Source: Citricoccus sp. WCRC_4 (GTDB taxonomy: Bacteria > Actinomycetota > Actinomycetes > Actinomycetales > Micrococcaceae). From it: DNA of 6,147 nucleotides. Both the position numbers and the translations under genes were made by a program. The stretch spans positions 1-6,147 of the forward strand of contig JAPFFX010000274.1 of assembly GCA_026645375.1 (NCBI GenBank), read 5' to 3'. Of this stretch, positions 6,066 through 6,147 are shown piece after piece. Numbering within the stretch: the stretch's first letter is position 1; each line of letters starts with the position of its first letter. The notes beneath the pieces are model-generated. The model saw only the letters and a list, made by a program, of their open reading frames with translations, had not been told where the DNA came from and searched no databases.

Positions 6066-6131
6066 CTCTTCATCCCTCCAGGATCACCCCAAAACCAGCA
6101 CCCAGGTCAGACACCGCTAAGGCCTGACCGG
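6066..6131 (+). other. Noncoding stretch after the regulator, with a weak inverted repeat
   Basis: No gene is seen. GGTCAG (6105-6110) and CTGACC (6124-6129) form a 6-bp inverted repeat with a 13-base loop. This could be a terminator stem for the regulator gene. Alternatively it could be part of two operator-like elements, GGTCAGACA (6105-6113) and GGCCTGACC (6121-6129), the latter identical to the core of the left permease operator (3251-3259). Confidence 0.35.
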
Positions 6132-6147
6132 AGATCGGAAGAGCGTC
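6132..6147 (+). other. Illumina TruSeq adapter remnant at the contig end (artefact)
   Basis: The final 16 bases, AGATCGGAAGAGCGTC, are identical to the start of the Illumina TruSeq universal adapter as read through in read 2. They sit exactly at the window end and match nothing expected biologically, so they should be trimmed. True genomic sequence probably stops at or near 6131. Confidence 0.93.

Overview
The window reads as a GC-rich (roughly 70% G+C by eye) actinobacterial chromosome segment. Codon third positions are dominated by G and C, there are GTG starts with clear Shine-Dalgarno sequences, and LutA and LutB carry long Ala/Pro/Gly-rich extensions. A member of Micrococcales is my guess, but the sequence alone does not fix the genus. 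The right end carries 16 bases identical to the start of an Illumina TruSeq adapter, so this is probably the untrimmed end of a short-read contig.

Layout: on the minus strand, reading leftward from 2990, lie lutA, lutB and the first half of lutC, which runs off the left edge. They are translationally coupled by two ATGA overlaps, each with its own strong ribosome binding site. A 397-base divergent control region (2991-3387) follows. On the plus strand lie an L-lactate permease (LctP/LldP family, 3388-5184), a 17-bp perfect hairpin just after its stop, and a FadR-type GntR regulator (5289-6065). The last 82 bases hold no gene.

Together these form a complete lactate uptake, oxidation and sensing module. 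The permease imports lactate. The LutABC iron-sulfur oxidase, which lacks a flavin subunit, oxidises it to pyruvate. The regulator, whose C-terminal domain keeps the four metal-ligand positions of the LldR/FCD group, probably represses both promoters until lactate is present. The control region supports this. GTGGTC/GACCAC half-sites, which fit the FadR-family consensus TNGTNNNACNA, sit at the predicted start points of both divergent promoters. At the permease promoter they form a four-half-site array phased at exactly 7 bp. A diverged copy lies just upstream of the regulator gene, suggesting autoregulation, and two weak copies lie at the far right end.

I see no new kind of system, mobile element, CRISPR array, tRNA or rRNA here. 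The points most worth a second look are the phased operator array, the possible fourth and fifth regulator sites, the hairpins in the permease leader, the actinobacterial extensions of LutA and LutB, and the adapter artefact.
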